Assembly (NCBI RefSeq): GCF_001590605.1
Contig: NZ_CP014504.1
Location: 1,426,001 to 1,490,000, forward strand
Reading direction: 5' to 3'
Origin: Pedobacter cryoconitis
GTDB lineage: Bacteria > Bacteroidota > Bacteroidia > Sphingobacteriales > Sphingobacteriaceae
Length of the DNA stretch: 64,000 nucleotides
The notes under the pieces are model-generated. The model was not told the DNA's origin and ran no database searches. It saw only the letters and a list, made by a program, of their open reading frames with translations. Below are positions 7,663 through 16,780 of this stretch, one piece after another. The position numbers and the translations under genes were made by a program. The first letter of the stretch is position 1. Each line of letters begins with the position of its first letter.

Positions 7663-8115
7663 ATGAAAAAGAACCTATTTATTTTGCTTGTCTTTATTGC
7701 ACTGGCAGGCTTTAGTGCAAATGCTCAAATACTGGAACCAGTGAAATGGAGTTATGCTGCAAAGAAATTAAACGCTAAAGAGGCCATAATCTATCTGAAG
7801 GCAACTATCGAACCCGGATGGCACCTTTATTCGCAATATGTCAAAGATGGGGGGCCGGTTGCGACCTCATTTACTTTTCTTTCCTCCAAAACTTATAGCC
7901 TGATAGGCAAAACCATCGAGCCAAAGCCGATCACTAAAAATGAGCCTGTTTTCTCTATGAACGTTAGTTTCTTTGAACGTTCAGCAATTTTTCAGCAAAA
8001 GGTAAAACTGGTTGGCAAGTCAGTAGTGGTCAAAGGAAAAGTAGAATTCATGGTTTGTGATGACAAGCAATGCCTTCCACCCAGTGAGGTTGAGTTTAGT
8101 GTCGCTGTGAAATAA
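7663..8115 (+). CDS. DsbD N-terminal-like thiol:disulfide protein (DsbC/PF11412-type)
   Basis: 150 aa with a signal peptide (MKKNLFILLVFIALAGFSANA-Q). The mature part is an immunoglobulin-like beta sandwich as in the alpha domain of DsbD: 'PGWHLYSQYVKDGGPVATSFTF' is the family's central motif, and the pair C-D-D-K-Q-C near the end ('MVCDDKQCLPP') supplies the two redox cysteines (as C103/C109 in E. coli DsbD). It acts in the periplasm, passing electrons from the membrane domain to client proteins. It lies 8 bp ahead of the gene for the membrane and thioredoxin parts, so one DsbD system is split into two proteins here, a common Bacteroidota arrangement. Confidence 0.88.
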   Translation: MKKNLFILLVFIALAGFSANAQILEPVKWSYAAKKLNAKEAIIYLKATIEPGWHLYSQYVKDGGPVATSFTFLSSKTYSLIGKTIEPKPITKNEPVFSMNVSFFERSAIFQQKVKLVGKSVVVKGKVEFMVCDDKQCLPPSEVEFSVAVK

Positions 8116-8123
8116 AGTATATC

Positions 8124-9788
8124 ATGAATCTTATCAAACAATTTTCTTTACTGTTCTTTTTTATAATTGCATTTTCGGTCAGCGGATTTTCACAGGAAAC
8201 TACCAAGCCTGATGAGCTGGAGTTCACCGAGATTACTGCGCCTGTAGATTCTGTTTCAAAAAAAGTAGATAGTGTGGCCCCCAAACTATCTAAACCTGTT
8301 TCAATTGAGGTCAAAGCGCCGGCGGTGGACAAACTGGAAAAGACCACTTTTTGGGGAATTTTCATTTCGGGCTTTATAGGTGGGCTCGCTGCATTGCTGA
8401 TGCCCTGCATTTTTCCGATGCTACCCTTAACGGTGAGCTTTTTTACCAAAGGCGCAGAGAAAGGAAAAGCCTTTACCAAAGCGGCCTTATATGGATTTTT
8501 TATCATTCTGATTTATGTGATACTGGGTTTGCTCGTTACTGTAATTTTTGGTGCAGATGCGCTGAACAGTCTTTCGACTAATGGTGTATTCAATTTTTTC
8601 TTCTTTTTATTGCTGGTAGTTTTTGCCGCGTCTTTTTTCGGAGCGTTCGAGCTTACGCTTCCATCCAAATGGGTAAACAAGATGGACGCAAATTCTGACA
8701 AAGGTGGTGTTGCCGGTCTATTTTTTATGGCTGGAACCCTGGCGTTGGTTTCTTTTTCTTGCACAGGTCCAATCATTGGGACTTTATTGGTACAGGCAGC
8801 GACAACAGGGGCATTATTGGGGCCTGCAATTGGCATGTTTGGGTTTTCCCTGGCACTGGCAATTCCATTCGCCTTGTTTGCACTCTTTCCCTCTGCAATG
8901 AGTGCGCTGCCAAAATCTGGTGGCTGGCTGAATAGCGTGAAGGTGGTTTTGGGATTTCTGGAACTTGCTTTTGCCCTTAAGTTTTTGAGCAATGTAGATC
9001 TGGCATATCATTGGGAATGGTTTGATCGGGAGATCTTTCTGGTGCTTTGGATCGTGATCTTTGCGATGATGGGGTTCTATCTGCTGGGTAAGCTGAAACT
9101 TTCACATGATAGTCCGCTTTCGTACATTTCTGTGCCAAGATTGTTGATGTCGATTGTCATTCTTTCCTTTACTGTGTATCTGGTACCGGGATTATGGGGA
9201 GCGCCGCTGAAATCGGTTTCTGCCTTTCTTCCACCAATGGAAACGCAGGATTTCGATCTTTATACTCCTTCGCTGATCGGTGGTTCGCATAGTACAGATC
9301 CGCGTACATTGGATGAGAAACCGCATAAATATTCAGATATCTTTCACTCACCGCTTAAGCTAAATGCCTTTTTTGATTACCAGGAAGGTGTTGAATATGC
9401 CAAAAAGATGAATAAACCGATATTGATTGACTTCACGGGGCATGCCTGTGTAAACTGCCGTAAAATGGAAGCCAATGTATGGCCTGACCGTGAGGTGTAT
9501 AAGATGATCAGCCAGGATTATGTGTTGATCCAGCTTTATGTGGATGACAAGACCGATGTTATGCCCGAAGACGTAATCATAAGCTCGAAAGGCAGGAAAT
9601 TGAATACCATTGGTAAAAAATGGAGTGACCTTCAGGCCTCGAAATTCAATTCCAATTCCCAGCCGTTTTACGTGCTTTTGGATCCAGGAACTGAACAACC
9701 AATGGTCGCTCCGCAAGGTGCTGATTATGATGTAGAAAATTATAAGAAATTCCTGGAAGCCGGATTGGCAGCTTACGGGAAAAAATAA
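8124..9788 (+). CDS. dsbD: DsbD-like thiol:disulfide interchange protein (membrane and thioredoxin domains)
   Basis: 554 aa. A signal peptide (to about 23) and a Pro/Lys/Val-rich linker (25-70) are followed by an eight-helix membrane domain (about 75-365). It carries the two redox cysteines, C95 in 'LMPCIFPMLP' and C213 in 'SFSCTGPIIG'. A periplasmic thioredoxin-like domain (about 410-554) has the active site C442-V-N-C445 ('GHACVNCRKME'). The protein moves electrons from cytoplasmic thioredoxin to the periplasm. The DsbD alpha domain is not included but is encoded by the gene 8 bp upstream. A hairpin about 40 bp after the stop probably ends the transcript. Confidence 0.93.
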   Translation: MNLIKQFSLLFFFIIAFSVSGFSQETTKPDELEFTEITAPVDSVSKKVDSVAPKLSKPVSIEVKAPAVDKLEKTTFWGIFISGFIGGLAALLMPCIFPMLPLTVSFFTKGAEKGKAFTKAALYGFFIILIYVILGLLVTVIFGADALNSLSTNGVFNFFFFLLLVVFAASFFGAFELTLPSKWVNKMDANSDKGGVAGLFFMAGTLALVSFSCTGPIIGTLLVQAATTGALLGPAIGMFGFSLALAIPFALFALFPSAMSALPKSGGWLNSVKVVLGFLELAFALKFLSNVDLAYHWEWFDREIFLVLWIVIFAMMGFYLLGKLKLSHDSPLSYISVPRLLMSIVILSFTVYLVPGLWGAPLKSVSAFLPPMETQDFDLYTPSLIGGSHSTDPRTLDEKPHKYSDIFHSPLKLNAFFDYQEGVEYAKKMNKPILIDFTGHACVNCRKMEANVWPDREVYKMISQDYVLIQLYVDDKTDVMPEDVIISSKGRKLNTIGKKWSDLQASKFNSNSQPFYVLLDPGTEQPMVAPQGADYDVENYKKFLEAGLAAYGKK

Positions 9789-9828
9789 ACTGGCTTTTTG
9801 TAGAAGTGCCAGAGTTTAGTTAATGAGA

Positions 9829-9863
9829 AATAGGGGGATAAGCTGGATGGCTTGCCCCTTATT
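9829..9863 (+). terminator. Hairpin after dsbD
   Basis: AATAGGGG...AAGC pairs with GCTT...CCCCTTATT around a short loop, with one bulge and one mismatch. It lies 40 bp past the dsbD stop. There is no long T run. Confidence 0.5.
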
Positions 9864-10007
9864 AGTATAAAGGGCTGCTAAACTGAACAATGTTTAGGAT
9901 ATGAATTGTTAAGGGGCCTGGTGGATCCGAACCGATAATCAAATACCCGGATCCGGATAGATGAACCCAATAGAAGGGCAGATTACAAATGAGACAAATC
10001 TGGTAAT

Positions 10008-10472
10008 TTAGGAGATAGGATAGGCCGTGTCACTTTTGGCTTCAGAGAGCACGAAAAAGCTTTGGACAGTGGTAATATTAGGAAGTGTTGCAAGTTTTTG
10101 ACGGTAGAAGGTATGATAAGTGTCCATATCACGGGTAGCAATTTTTAAAACAAAGTCGAAACTTCCAGTCATTTGAAGGCACTCCATAACTTCCGGAAAT
10201 TTTACGACCTCATCCTCAAAGCCTTTAAGTGTGTCTGCGGCGTGGTCATTTAGCAATACCTGGCTGTATGCGATCAGGTTCATTTCAATCTTTCGTCTAT
10301 CCAGAATAACGACAGTCCGCATAATATACCCCAACTTTTTCAGCCTTCTGATCCTTTCATGAATAGTTGCCACGGATTTGTAAAGCTGTTCTGAAAGTTG
10401 TTTGTGGGTGATGCCCGCATTTATTTGAAGAATCCTAAGGATCTCTTTATCTGTTACATCTAGCTCTGTCAT
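10008..10472 (-). CDS. Lrp/AsnC-family transcriptional regulator
   Basis: 154 aa, ATG start. N-terminal winged helix-turn-helix (about 5-60: 'DKEILRILQINAGITHKQLSEQ', 'SVATIHERIRRLKKLGYI') and C-terminal RAM/ACT-like effector domain (about 70-145, with 'VMECLQMTGSFDFVLKIATRDM', where the G-x-x-D loop marks the ligand site). These regulators form octamers and sense amino acids. It is 41 bp downstream of the persulfide-dioxygenase gene on the same strand, the last gene of a sulfur operon, so sensing of cysteine or a related amino acid is a plausible inference. A paralogue is at 60375-60845. Confidence 0.9.
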   Translation of the reverse strand: MTELDVTDKEILRILQINAGITHKQLSEQLYKSVATIHERIRRLKKLGYIMRTVVILDRRKIEMNLIAYSQVLLNDHAADTLKGFEDEVVKFPEVMECLQMTGSFDFVLKIATRDMDTYHTFYRQKLATLPNITTVQSFFVLSEAKSDTAYPIS

Positions 10473-10513
10473 ATGGTTATTTAATTTATCTGTTTATAAG
10501 AATAAAAGCCGGA

Positions 10514-11893
10514 TTATTTTTGCGACGATCGAATGGCACTGAATCCCCCTAGTACATTGATGCATTTATTATATCCTCTCGATTTCATCATTGAAATGAA
10601 AATCATAGAACGATATCCACCTGCGCAATATACCAAATACTCTTTAGATGAATCAAATATCTCAGGAATTTCAAAATTTTTCTCAAGTGAGATATTTATT
10701 GATCCGTTAATGCAATCCTTTGCCAGCTCTGATTTATTCCTGACATCAATGAATTGTCTGGATTTATTAGCTGTATAAGCGTCGAAGTCCTTTGCTTCTA
10801 TACTCGTTACCTCTCCTAATGGTTTTTCCGCTTTAATCCATTCGGCCATTCCCCCTGCCAGATATCCAGCGCATTGGTCATAACCGACCCTGCCCAGACG
10901 AGTGATTGTTTCTTTTTCGCGTCCGGGTTCACAGACTAATATGATTTCTTTCTGATCTACTGCAATCAATGCCCCAACCCAGGGTGCAAAACTCCCGTCC
11001 AGTCCTATATTGAGCGCTCCAAGGATATGTGCTTTTGCGAAGTCTTCCGAAGACCTGACATCGAGTACCAATGTGTCAAGATTATCCATCCGCTGCTCAA
11101 ATTGATCAACTGATAAAGCATTTTCTCCACGATCGTAGGCACTTGAAAGCGAACCATAACCTTTTTTATTCAGGTTCACGTTCATTGAAAAATACGGAGG
11201 GGGAGCTTGAAGACCATCACAAACCAGTAAAATAAAATCTTGTTTGTTCAGCGCTGGATTCAGTGCATAGTTAGTCTTGCGTTGGTTGCCAAGTAAATCA
11301 TACCGGTCTGTACTCAGGTTTTTACCACAAGCGCTGCCGGCTCCGTGCCCAGGATATATCATCAGCTCATCAGAAAGGGGGGAAATCTTCTTTCTCAACG
11401 AATCATATAACATTCCTGCCAGATCTTCCTGACCAAGATTTATTTTACTATCCTGTGCAAGATCTGGTCTGCCTACATCTCCAAGAAAAAGTGTGTCACC
11501 TGTAAATATTGCATAATCTTTTCCAGATTCATCCTCAAGCAAATAGCAACAACTCTCCAGGGTATGTCCCGGTGTATGCAGGAGCTTGATTCTGATCCCG
11601 TTTAGCTCAAAAAACTCTCCATCTACGGCATGGTAACTTTCGAACCCGGTTTCAGCACCAGGACCAAAAATGATCTGTGCTCCTGAACTGTTTGTAAGTT
11701 CCAGATGTCCACTGACAAAGTCGGCATGAAAATGAGTTTCGAAAATATATTTAATATTTGCTCCATCCTGCCTTGCCTGCTGAATATATTGGCTAGTATC
11801 CCGAATCGGATCAATAATTGCCACTGCACCATTGTGTTCGATGTAATATGATGCTTGTGAAAGGCATTTTTCATAATATTGTTTAATGATCAT
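10514..11893 (-). CDS. Persulfide dioxygenase-like metallo-beta-lactamase fused to two rhodanese domains
   Basis: 459 aa, ATG start. Residues 1-235 are an ETHE1-type metallo-beta-lactamase fold: H54-x-H56-x-D58 with H63 ('THFHADFVSGH'), H110 ('TPGHTLES'), D133 ('TGDTLFLGDVGRPD') and H183 ('YPGHG'). Two rhodanese domains follow (about 255-355 and 365-455). Both keep a catalytic Cys, C321 in 'LVCEPGRE' and C423 in 'VYCAGGYRS'. Known relatives oxidise glutathione or other low-molecular-weight persulfides to sulfite, and the rhodanese domains move sulfane sulfur. It lies 57 bp after a cysteine desulfurase that makes persulfide and before an Lrp regulator, so the operon probably handles sulfane sulfur derived from cysteine. 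Confidence 0.9.
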   Translation of the reverse strand: MIIKQYYEKCLSQASYYIEHNGAVAIIDPIRDTSQYIQQARQDGANIKYIFETHFHADFVSGHLELTNSSGAQIIFGPGAETGFESYHAVDGEFFELNGIRIKLLHTPGHTLESCCYLLEDESGKDYAIFTGDTLFLGDVGRPDLAQDSKINLGQEDLAGMLYDSLRKKISPLSDELMIYPGHGAGSACGKNLSTDRYDLLGNQRKTNYALNPALNKQDFILLVCDGLQAPPPYFSMNVNLNKKGYGSLSSAYDRGENALSVDQFEQRMDNLDTLVLDVRSSEDFAKAHILGALNIGLDGSFAPWVGALIAVDQKEIILVCEPGREKETITRLGRVGYDQCAGYLAGGMAEWIKAEKPLGEVTSIEAKDFDAYTANKSRQFIDVRNKSELAKDCINGSINISLEKNFEIPEIFDSSKEYLVYCAGGYRSMIFISMMKSRGYNKCINVLGGFSAIRSSQK

Positions 11894-11949
11894 ATTTTAG
11901 ACTTCTGGATTTGTTTAAGGAAGTATAATAGACATTGTTTAGCTTGTGG

Positions 11950-13104
11950 TTAAGACACAAATTGCGGCGATAACATGGAACTGATTGATTCAAGCGTGAA
12001 GTCGATATCTTTCTCACTGGTCATTTTACTGAATGAGAACCGTATGGTTGCACCAGGGAGATTTTTCTTTAAGGCTGTGATCACGTGACTTCCTTCATCC
12101 TCACCACTACTACAGGCACTTCCACCAGATGCGCAGATTCCTTTATTGTCCATCAATGCCAACATCAAATCGGTGTTGGTTCCAGCAGGGAAATTTACAC
12201 TTAGAACTGTATAAAGTGACATTTCTGTGCTGTTGAAGCTGATATCTTTCGAGAGTTTCTCCAATCCAAATCTCATTCTTTTATTCAGGGATTTAATGTG
12301 GGAATGATCAGGTGAAAAGTTATCCATAGCTAAAGCAAGGGCTTGCGTAAAGCCTATAATTCCATGAACATTTTCTGTACCGGCACGTTTTTTCCTCTCC
12401 TGGCTTCCGCCATGGATAAGCGCACCGAACTTTGTTCCATCGCTTACATAAAGGATGCCCGTCCCCTTAGGTCCATGAAATTTATGCCCGGAAGCCGAGG
12501 CAAAATGAACTCCATAGTCAATCAGGTTTATGGGATAATGTCCGATGGTTTGAACGCAATCCGAATGAAAGATCGCGCCATGATTGCGGGCGATAATACC
12601 TACCGCCTCAATCTCCAGCAAAACACCAATCTCATTGTTTGCGTGCATAAGGCTAACCAGACATTTATGACCTTGTTTAGTATAAGCTATCAATTGATTT
12701 TCCAAATCCAGCAGGTCAACTTCTCCCATAGTATTGAGCTTAACTAAAGAACAGCTGAGTTGTTTTTGCTTACAATAGTGTTCAATTGTATGCAGCACTG
12801 CATGATGTTCTATCGGTGAGGTAATAATATGTGTGCAGCCCAATTCATTTATTGAGGATAGGATTGCTGTATTATTGCTTTCTGTTCCTCCGCTTGTAAA
12901 ATAAATGGAAGTTGCTTTTACGCCAAGCATTTCAGCAACCTGTTTTCTTGCAGATTCAATGGCCAGCCTGCTCTGTCTGCCCAGAGAATATATGGATGAT
13001 GGATTTCCGTAGTATTCTCCCATGTAAGGAATCATTGATTCGAGTACCTTTGGGTCAAGTTGGGTCGTAGCAGCGTTATCTAGATATGCTATTTGGTTCA
13101 TCAT
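11950..13104 (-). CDS. Cysteine desulfurase, NifS/IscS-like class V aminotransferase
   Basis: 384 aa, two adjacent ATG codons (13104 or 13101). PLP-binding Lys is K208 in 'ASGHKFHGPKGTG'; the persulfide-forming Cys is C331 in 'SGGSACSSGEDEGSH'. 'YLDNAATTQLDP' near the start and 'FTSGGTESNN' (69-78) are standard NifS signatures. The enzyme converts L-cysteine to alanine and leaves sulfur on the active-site Cys. No iscU or other Fe-S assembly gene is next to it. Instead it leads an operon with a persulfide dioxygenase/rhodanese and an Lrp regulator, so a role in cysteine breakdown or sulfane-sulfur supply is more likely than housekeeping Fe-S assembly. Confidence 0.92.
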   Translation of the reverse strand: MMNQIAYLDNAATTQLDPKVLESMIPYMGEYYGNPSSIYSLGRQSRLAIESARKQVAEMLGVKATSIYFTSGGTESNNTAILSSINELGCTHIITSPIEHHAVLHTIEHYCKQKQLSCSLVKLNTMGEVDLLDLENQLIAYTKQGHKCLVSLMHANNEIGVLLEIEAVGIIARNHGAIFHSDCVQTIGHYPINLIDYGVHFASASGHKFHGPKGTGILYVSDGTKFGALIHGGSQERKKRAGTENVHGIIGFTQALALAMDNFSPDHSHIKSLNKRMRFGLEKLSKDISFNSTEMSLYTVLSVNFPAGTNTDLMLALMDNKGICASGGSACSSGEDEGSHVITALKKNLPGATIRFSFSKMTSEKDIDFTLESISSMLSPQFVS

Positions 13105-13520
13105 GAAAAGTTTATGTTAAACTTATTTTAGTTAAGCAAAGTTCATGTTGTTATAGTTCACAATCAATCATCCGTAAGTTTTCCATGATTATTCCGGAAA
13201 TTTGGGTTGATTTAACCCTTATGATAGAATATTATCAGCTTTATCAGGTCGGAAGCATAAATTTTTCAGAATTATTTTAAATTTAAGCGATATGTTATGT
13301 CTGCCTTATATGATTCTAATGCAGATCCGTCTAAAAATATCCTGAAAAATAGTGTATTAAAGATTACATGAAAATTAGTAGATTAAGGGGTAGGTTTGAA
13401 CGGATGCAGAATTTACAGGAGGGCTTTAAGGAAGGGTATACCCTAATGTTAACCAAGTTCGACAAGCTGCTGACAACATTAATGTAGAAATAACAAATTT
13501 AACTACTTAAAATAAAAACC
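13105..13520. other. Intergenic interval with a possible 39-aa ORF
   Basis: 416 bp between divergent genes, so it must hold promoters for both; no clear TAnnTTTG element was found next to the desulfurase start. A plus-strand frame at 13368-13487 reads MKISRLRGRFERMQN and ends KFDKLLTTLM. It is amphipathic and basic at the start, but nothing else supports it as a gene. Confidence 0.4.
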
Positions 13521-13955
13521 ATGAGAGCAATCAATCCCTGGATTAACTTCAATGGCAATGCTGAAGAAGCATTCACCTTTTACAAATCAGTTTTTGGCGG
13601 AGAATTCACAAAGATCATTCGTTTCAAAGACCTGGCAACTGCCGAATTTCCGGTAGCAGATAATGACGCAGATAAACTCATGCACATTGCGTTGCCTATT
13701 GGCCCAAATAACGTATTAATAGCCAATGACGTCCCTGAATTTATGGGACGGGTCAGCGAAAACGAAAACCGGTCAAAAATAGCAGTGAGTGCCGAAAGTA
13801 GGGAAGAGGCTGACAATATCTTTAACAGGCTATCAGCAGGTGGTGATATTGAGGGGCAGATTGGCGAAAGTCCATGGGGCACCTATGCTGGAATGTTTAG
13901 AGATAAATACGGCATTGAATGGATTGTGGAATTTGACCCAAATTACAAAGGATAA
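13521..13955 (+). CDS. PhnB-like VOC (glyoxalase-fold) protein
   Basis: 144 aa, ATG start. The PhnB-like/3-demethylubiquinone-methyltransferase-like group of the vicinal oxygen chelate superfamily is recognisable: 'INPWINFNGNAEEAFTFYKSVFGGEF' at the start and 'GESPWGTYAGMFRDKYGIEWIVEF' at the end, with paired beta-alpha-beta-beta-beta units. The catalytic role of this group is mostly unknown. It stands alone between the sulfur operon and a decayed region. Confidence 0.88.
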   Translation: MRAINPWINFNGNAEEAFTFYKSVFGGEFTKIIRFKDLATAEFPVADNDADKLMHIALPIGPNNVLIANDVPEFMGRVSENENRSKIAVSAESREEADNIFNRLSAGGDIEGQIGESPWGTYAGMFRDKYGIEWIVEFDPNYKG

Positions 13956-14169
13956 AATTACAATGAGGAAAAGGATCTCTTTAGCCTTACAAACAGCTAG
14001 TTATTTTAAATATTGCTCACGAACCTATGTAGATAAGGTTGGGATTCAGTAAAGTATTTTTTAGTGAAAATCTCCAATCTTAAGAGCCTCATTTACGAGT
14101 TTTTTTCTTGTTAGTTTTAAATTTCGTATATTTAGGTAATATTGATTTGAATCTAAATCTTATAAAAAT

Positions 14170-14328
14170 ATGACGACAATGACACTTCAGGTGCCTGATT
14201 TTCTGGAAAAAGACCATGAGGATACCGTCCGTTTTTTTGCTGCGAAATTATATGAGTCCGGTAAATTATCGCTAGGACAAGCTAGTCAGGTAGCAAATAT
14301 GGGTAAATGGGAGTTGCCGAAATTCTAA
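14170..14328 (+). pseudogene. UPF0175-like antitoxin gene truncated by a frameshift
   Basis: ATG at 14170 opens a 52-codon frame: MTTMTLQVPDFLEK, then 'RFFAAKLYESGKLSLGQASQVANMGKWE' (family signature A.kLYe.GkLSlGqAa.lA.mskw.F), then LPKF and a stop. Adding one T to GAGTTGCC gives W-E-F-A-E-I-L-I-D-Y-D, the expected continuation after the KWE motif, so a one-base deletion broke the gene. UPF0175 proteins usually act as small DNA-binding antitoxins next to a PIN-type toxin. No toxin is visible here, and the following DNA is itself decayed. Confidence 0.65.
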
Positions 14329-14395
14329 TCGATTACGATAGTTATAGCACTGAAACTGATGAAAACTATTTAAGCTGTTATGTTTATTTCGCACT

Positions 14396-15495
14396 GTGCG
14401 ATTTAATGGAACACCATCTGGTGAATGCGATTTTGATGATTATTATTGGCCAGACTTTTTTGATGATAAAATGCAAAATAAGTTTTTAGTAACAGTGAAA
14501 TCTAAAGGAGAGCTAAAAGTAATTTTAAATACTATATATCGTAGCTTATGTAAGCCAGTGAAATATTTGCCGAAAGTTAAACAGGATAAAGCTGTGATCA
14601 GGGATACTGGTGAGGCCATACCGTAAACTTTAACAACAGACGAGCAGTTGATAGGTTACTGTTTTCTATACATACGTAGCTTGAAGTGGCGTACGAATCA
14701 TGTTCCGTTTTTAATATCCTATAATGGAGTTCCTGGTAACGATAAAAAATCTTTTAAGTGGTTTCATCGCTATATTTTAAAGTTAGGGATTTACCTGTAC
14801 TGGAAGTTATCGTTGAACAGCAAACGTTAAGAGATATTTGCTTTTTAATGAAAGAATTAGCTCCTTTTAAATCTCCAAAAGAAAATGATAGCGAAAATAG
14901 AAGAGCTGAACTTAAGAAGTTGAAAAAGGCTAATTTTAGCAGGGTTTTTACTTTATGGCATGAAGCGTTTCGCACTGTTGCAGAGTAGGCGATATACGCA
15001 TTATCACTTTACTTACGGTATGCGAAATATCAAAGTGAAACCGGTAAAAATGAACATGTCACCTTGTATATTTAGTAATGAGCTGCCTGAGTTATATTTT
15101 CTGTGGAAAGAGAAATCGGATTACTATAAACTTGAGCTTCGTTTTAAGATAGGTGATAAGTTATATGAATCGCCTAATTATTTCAATGCCTCCTTTTTTA
15201 TGGCATCATGCATGAATCCTAGAAAAGGAAAGGACACGGATGTTTAATCCCTTATATGGATAATTGTGCTCAGTTCGGGCGAATAACAGATGACAATATA
15301 GATCCAATTTTAGTTTAGACTATTGTAAGGATGATTAACGATTATGAGGAGTTTGAACCTGATGTATGATTTAAAATCATGATAATTGAAAGAGAAAAAT
15401 ACGGGTCTCCGTATTTGCTCAATTTTCACCATGTAAAAGACTCATTTGGCGTAAAAAAAGAAATTACACTCAATTTAATTACGATACTTGATTAA
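14396..15495 (+). pseudogene. Multiply frameshifted remnant of an unrecognised gene or genes
   Basis: Coding-like segments follow one another in changing frames: 14396-14626 (RFNGTPSGECDFDDYYWPDF...), about 14640-14755 (DEQLIGYCFLYIRSLKW...), 14758-14988 (SSLYFKVRDLPVLEVIVEQQ...), about 15020-15240 (SNELPELYFLWKEKSDYYKL...), and 15379-15495 (IIEREKYGSPYLLNFHHVKD...). Each looks like real protein with good residue mix, but stops and shifts separate them. No family is recognised. The density of lesions says this is an old pseudogene rather than sequencing error. Confidence 0.5.
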
Positions 15496-15508
15496 ATCTA
15501 AATTAAGT

Positions 15509-16768
15509 ATGAGAAAACAATTTTTATTGAAACATCTATTTTTAGTTGTTCCTATAATGCTCTTTTTACATTCCTGTAAAAAAGACAATGTACCCGAGGT
15601 TGCCAAAGACCAGCCTTCCATGCAGTCTCTTGTAGAAATCGCTAAATCCTCTCTAGAAAAGCAATCGGTGGCGGGAAGTCCGCTATTGAGCAGCTTAAGA
15701 TCCATTGGCATGGCGCCAGACTGGTCGAATATCAAGACTAGCATAAATAGTGAAAATAAAACCGTTCTCGCCATTCCTCTTGAACAAACAACTAATTCAT
15801 TCTCTGAATTAAATGTGATTATAACCAATGGATTGCCACATGAGGTAATCAAAAAATATACTGTGTCGAATGACAATTCAATATTATTAGAGTTTTATGC
15901 CTTAAATGGTACATTACTAAAAGCAGGACAGTATGATGCAACATCAGGCAAGTTCCAATTAGCAAAGTCAATAACCAACAGGGTTATCTTATACGAGCAA
16001 AAAAATAAACTCGGTAGCAATGGTAATTTATTTTTGTTGTTAGGTAATAATAAAACAAAAATATCCACGGGAGTCAAAACTGTTGCCGTAAACGGCATCC
16101 ATGACCTTGAAGAAGTTGAAATTGAAGGACAAGGCCCATCAACACCACAAATCGGAGATCCTCAGGGGCCTTCAACTGATAATGGTTATGGGCCTGTTGA
16201 CTATTATCCTGTCGAATCCGTACCTCCATCAGGTGGATCAGTAGGTGGATCAGGTAGTGAAGGTGATCCGTCAAAAGCAGATCATCAGCTAGCCTCCGCC
16301 AACCTTCCTCCAAATAATACAGACGACAAACAGGTAGCAAATACATGTGTATTTAAGACAATGGAATGGATTAATAAGTATTTTGGTGGAAGTAAAGATC
16401 TTACAGCAATCATAAACAAGTATGCACAATCTACGGGACCTGCTGAATCTGGCCCGACTAGGGCTTATTATTTGGTATTGAATGGTGTAACTCAGAGTGA
16501 AATGCCAAATTTGATTGCTCTGTTTTTTAACACTAAAGCAACAGAATCAATTAAATCATCAATTGACGTTGGATTTCCCTTAATGGGAACTATCTCAACA
16601 GGGAAATTAACCAATGGAGGTGATATAGTAGGCCATGAAGTGATGATCACCGGTTACAATCTTAACGGCAGTATACAATATTTTGATCCAGAAACCGGGG
16701 TGTATGCAATAAAAGCGAGTCCGGCAGAGTTCACTAACTTAATTACCGTAACTTCAAATAAAAATTAA
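15509..16768 (+). CDS. Lipoprotein with C-terminal C39-like/papain-fold domain
   Basis: A TTG at 15488 extends the frame, but ATG at 15509 gives a clean lipoprotein signal (MRKQFLLKHLFLVVPIMLFLHS-C23-KKD), 419 aa. Residues 30-200 are a beta-rich unknown domain. Residues 205-265 are a Pro/Gly/Ser-rich linker ('GPSTPQIGDPQGPST'). The last 150 residues fit a papain-like/C39-like peptidase fold: C280 ('VANTCVFKTMEW', Cys at a helix start), H376 ('GDIVGHEVMITGY') and D393 ('IQYFDPETGVY'). It should sit on the outside or in the periplasm, tethered by lipid. Peptidase or thioesterase activity is inference from the C-H-D order. A small secreted protein follows after 12 bp and is probably co-expressed. 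Confidence 0.7.
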   Translation: MRKQFLLKHLFLVVPIMLFLHSCKKDNVPEVAKDQPSMQSLVEIAKSSLEKQSVAGSPLLSSLRSIGMAPDWSNIKTSINSENKTVLAIPLEQTTNSFSELNVIITNGLPHEVIKKYTVSNDNSILLEFYALNGTLLKAGQYDATSGKFQLAKSITNRVILYEQKNKLGSNGNLFLLLGNNKTKISTGVKTVAVNGIHDLEEVEIEGQGPSTPQIGDPQGPSTDNGYGPVDYYPVESVPPSGGSVGGSGSEGDPSKADHQLASANLPPNNTDDKQVANTCVFKTMEWINKYFGGSKDLTAIINKYAQSTGPAESGPTRAYYLVLNGVTQSEMPNLIALFFNTKATESIKSSIDVGFPLMGTISTGKLTNGGDIVGHEVMITGYNLNGSIQYFDPETGVYAIKASPAEFTNLITVTSNKN

Positions 16769-16780
16769 ATTAAGAATTTC

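Noticed and set aside
8513..8992. A 159-codon minus-strand frame inside dsbD.
   Set aside because: It is antisense to a well-supported membrane domain; low stop density there comes from the codon use of dsbD.
9923..9954. A 7-bp inverted repeat GGATCCG/CGGATCC between dsbD and the Lrp gene.
   Set aside because: Short, with a long spacer, and lies behind the 3' ends of both genes, so an operator is unlikely.
12343..12747. A 134-codon plus-strand frame inside the cysteine desulfurase gene.
   Set aside because: Antisense shadow of an enzyme with all its catalytic residues.
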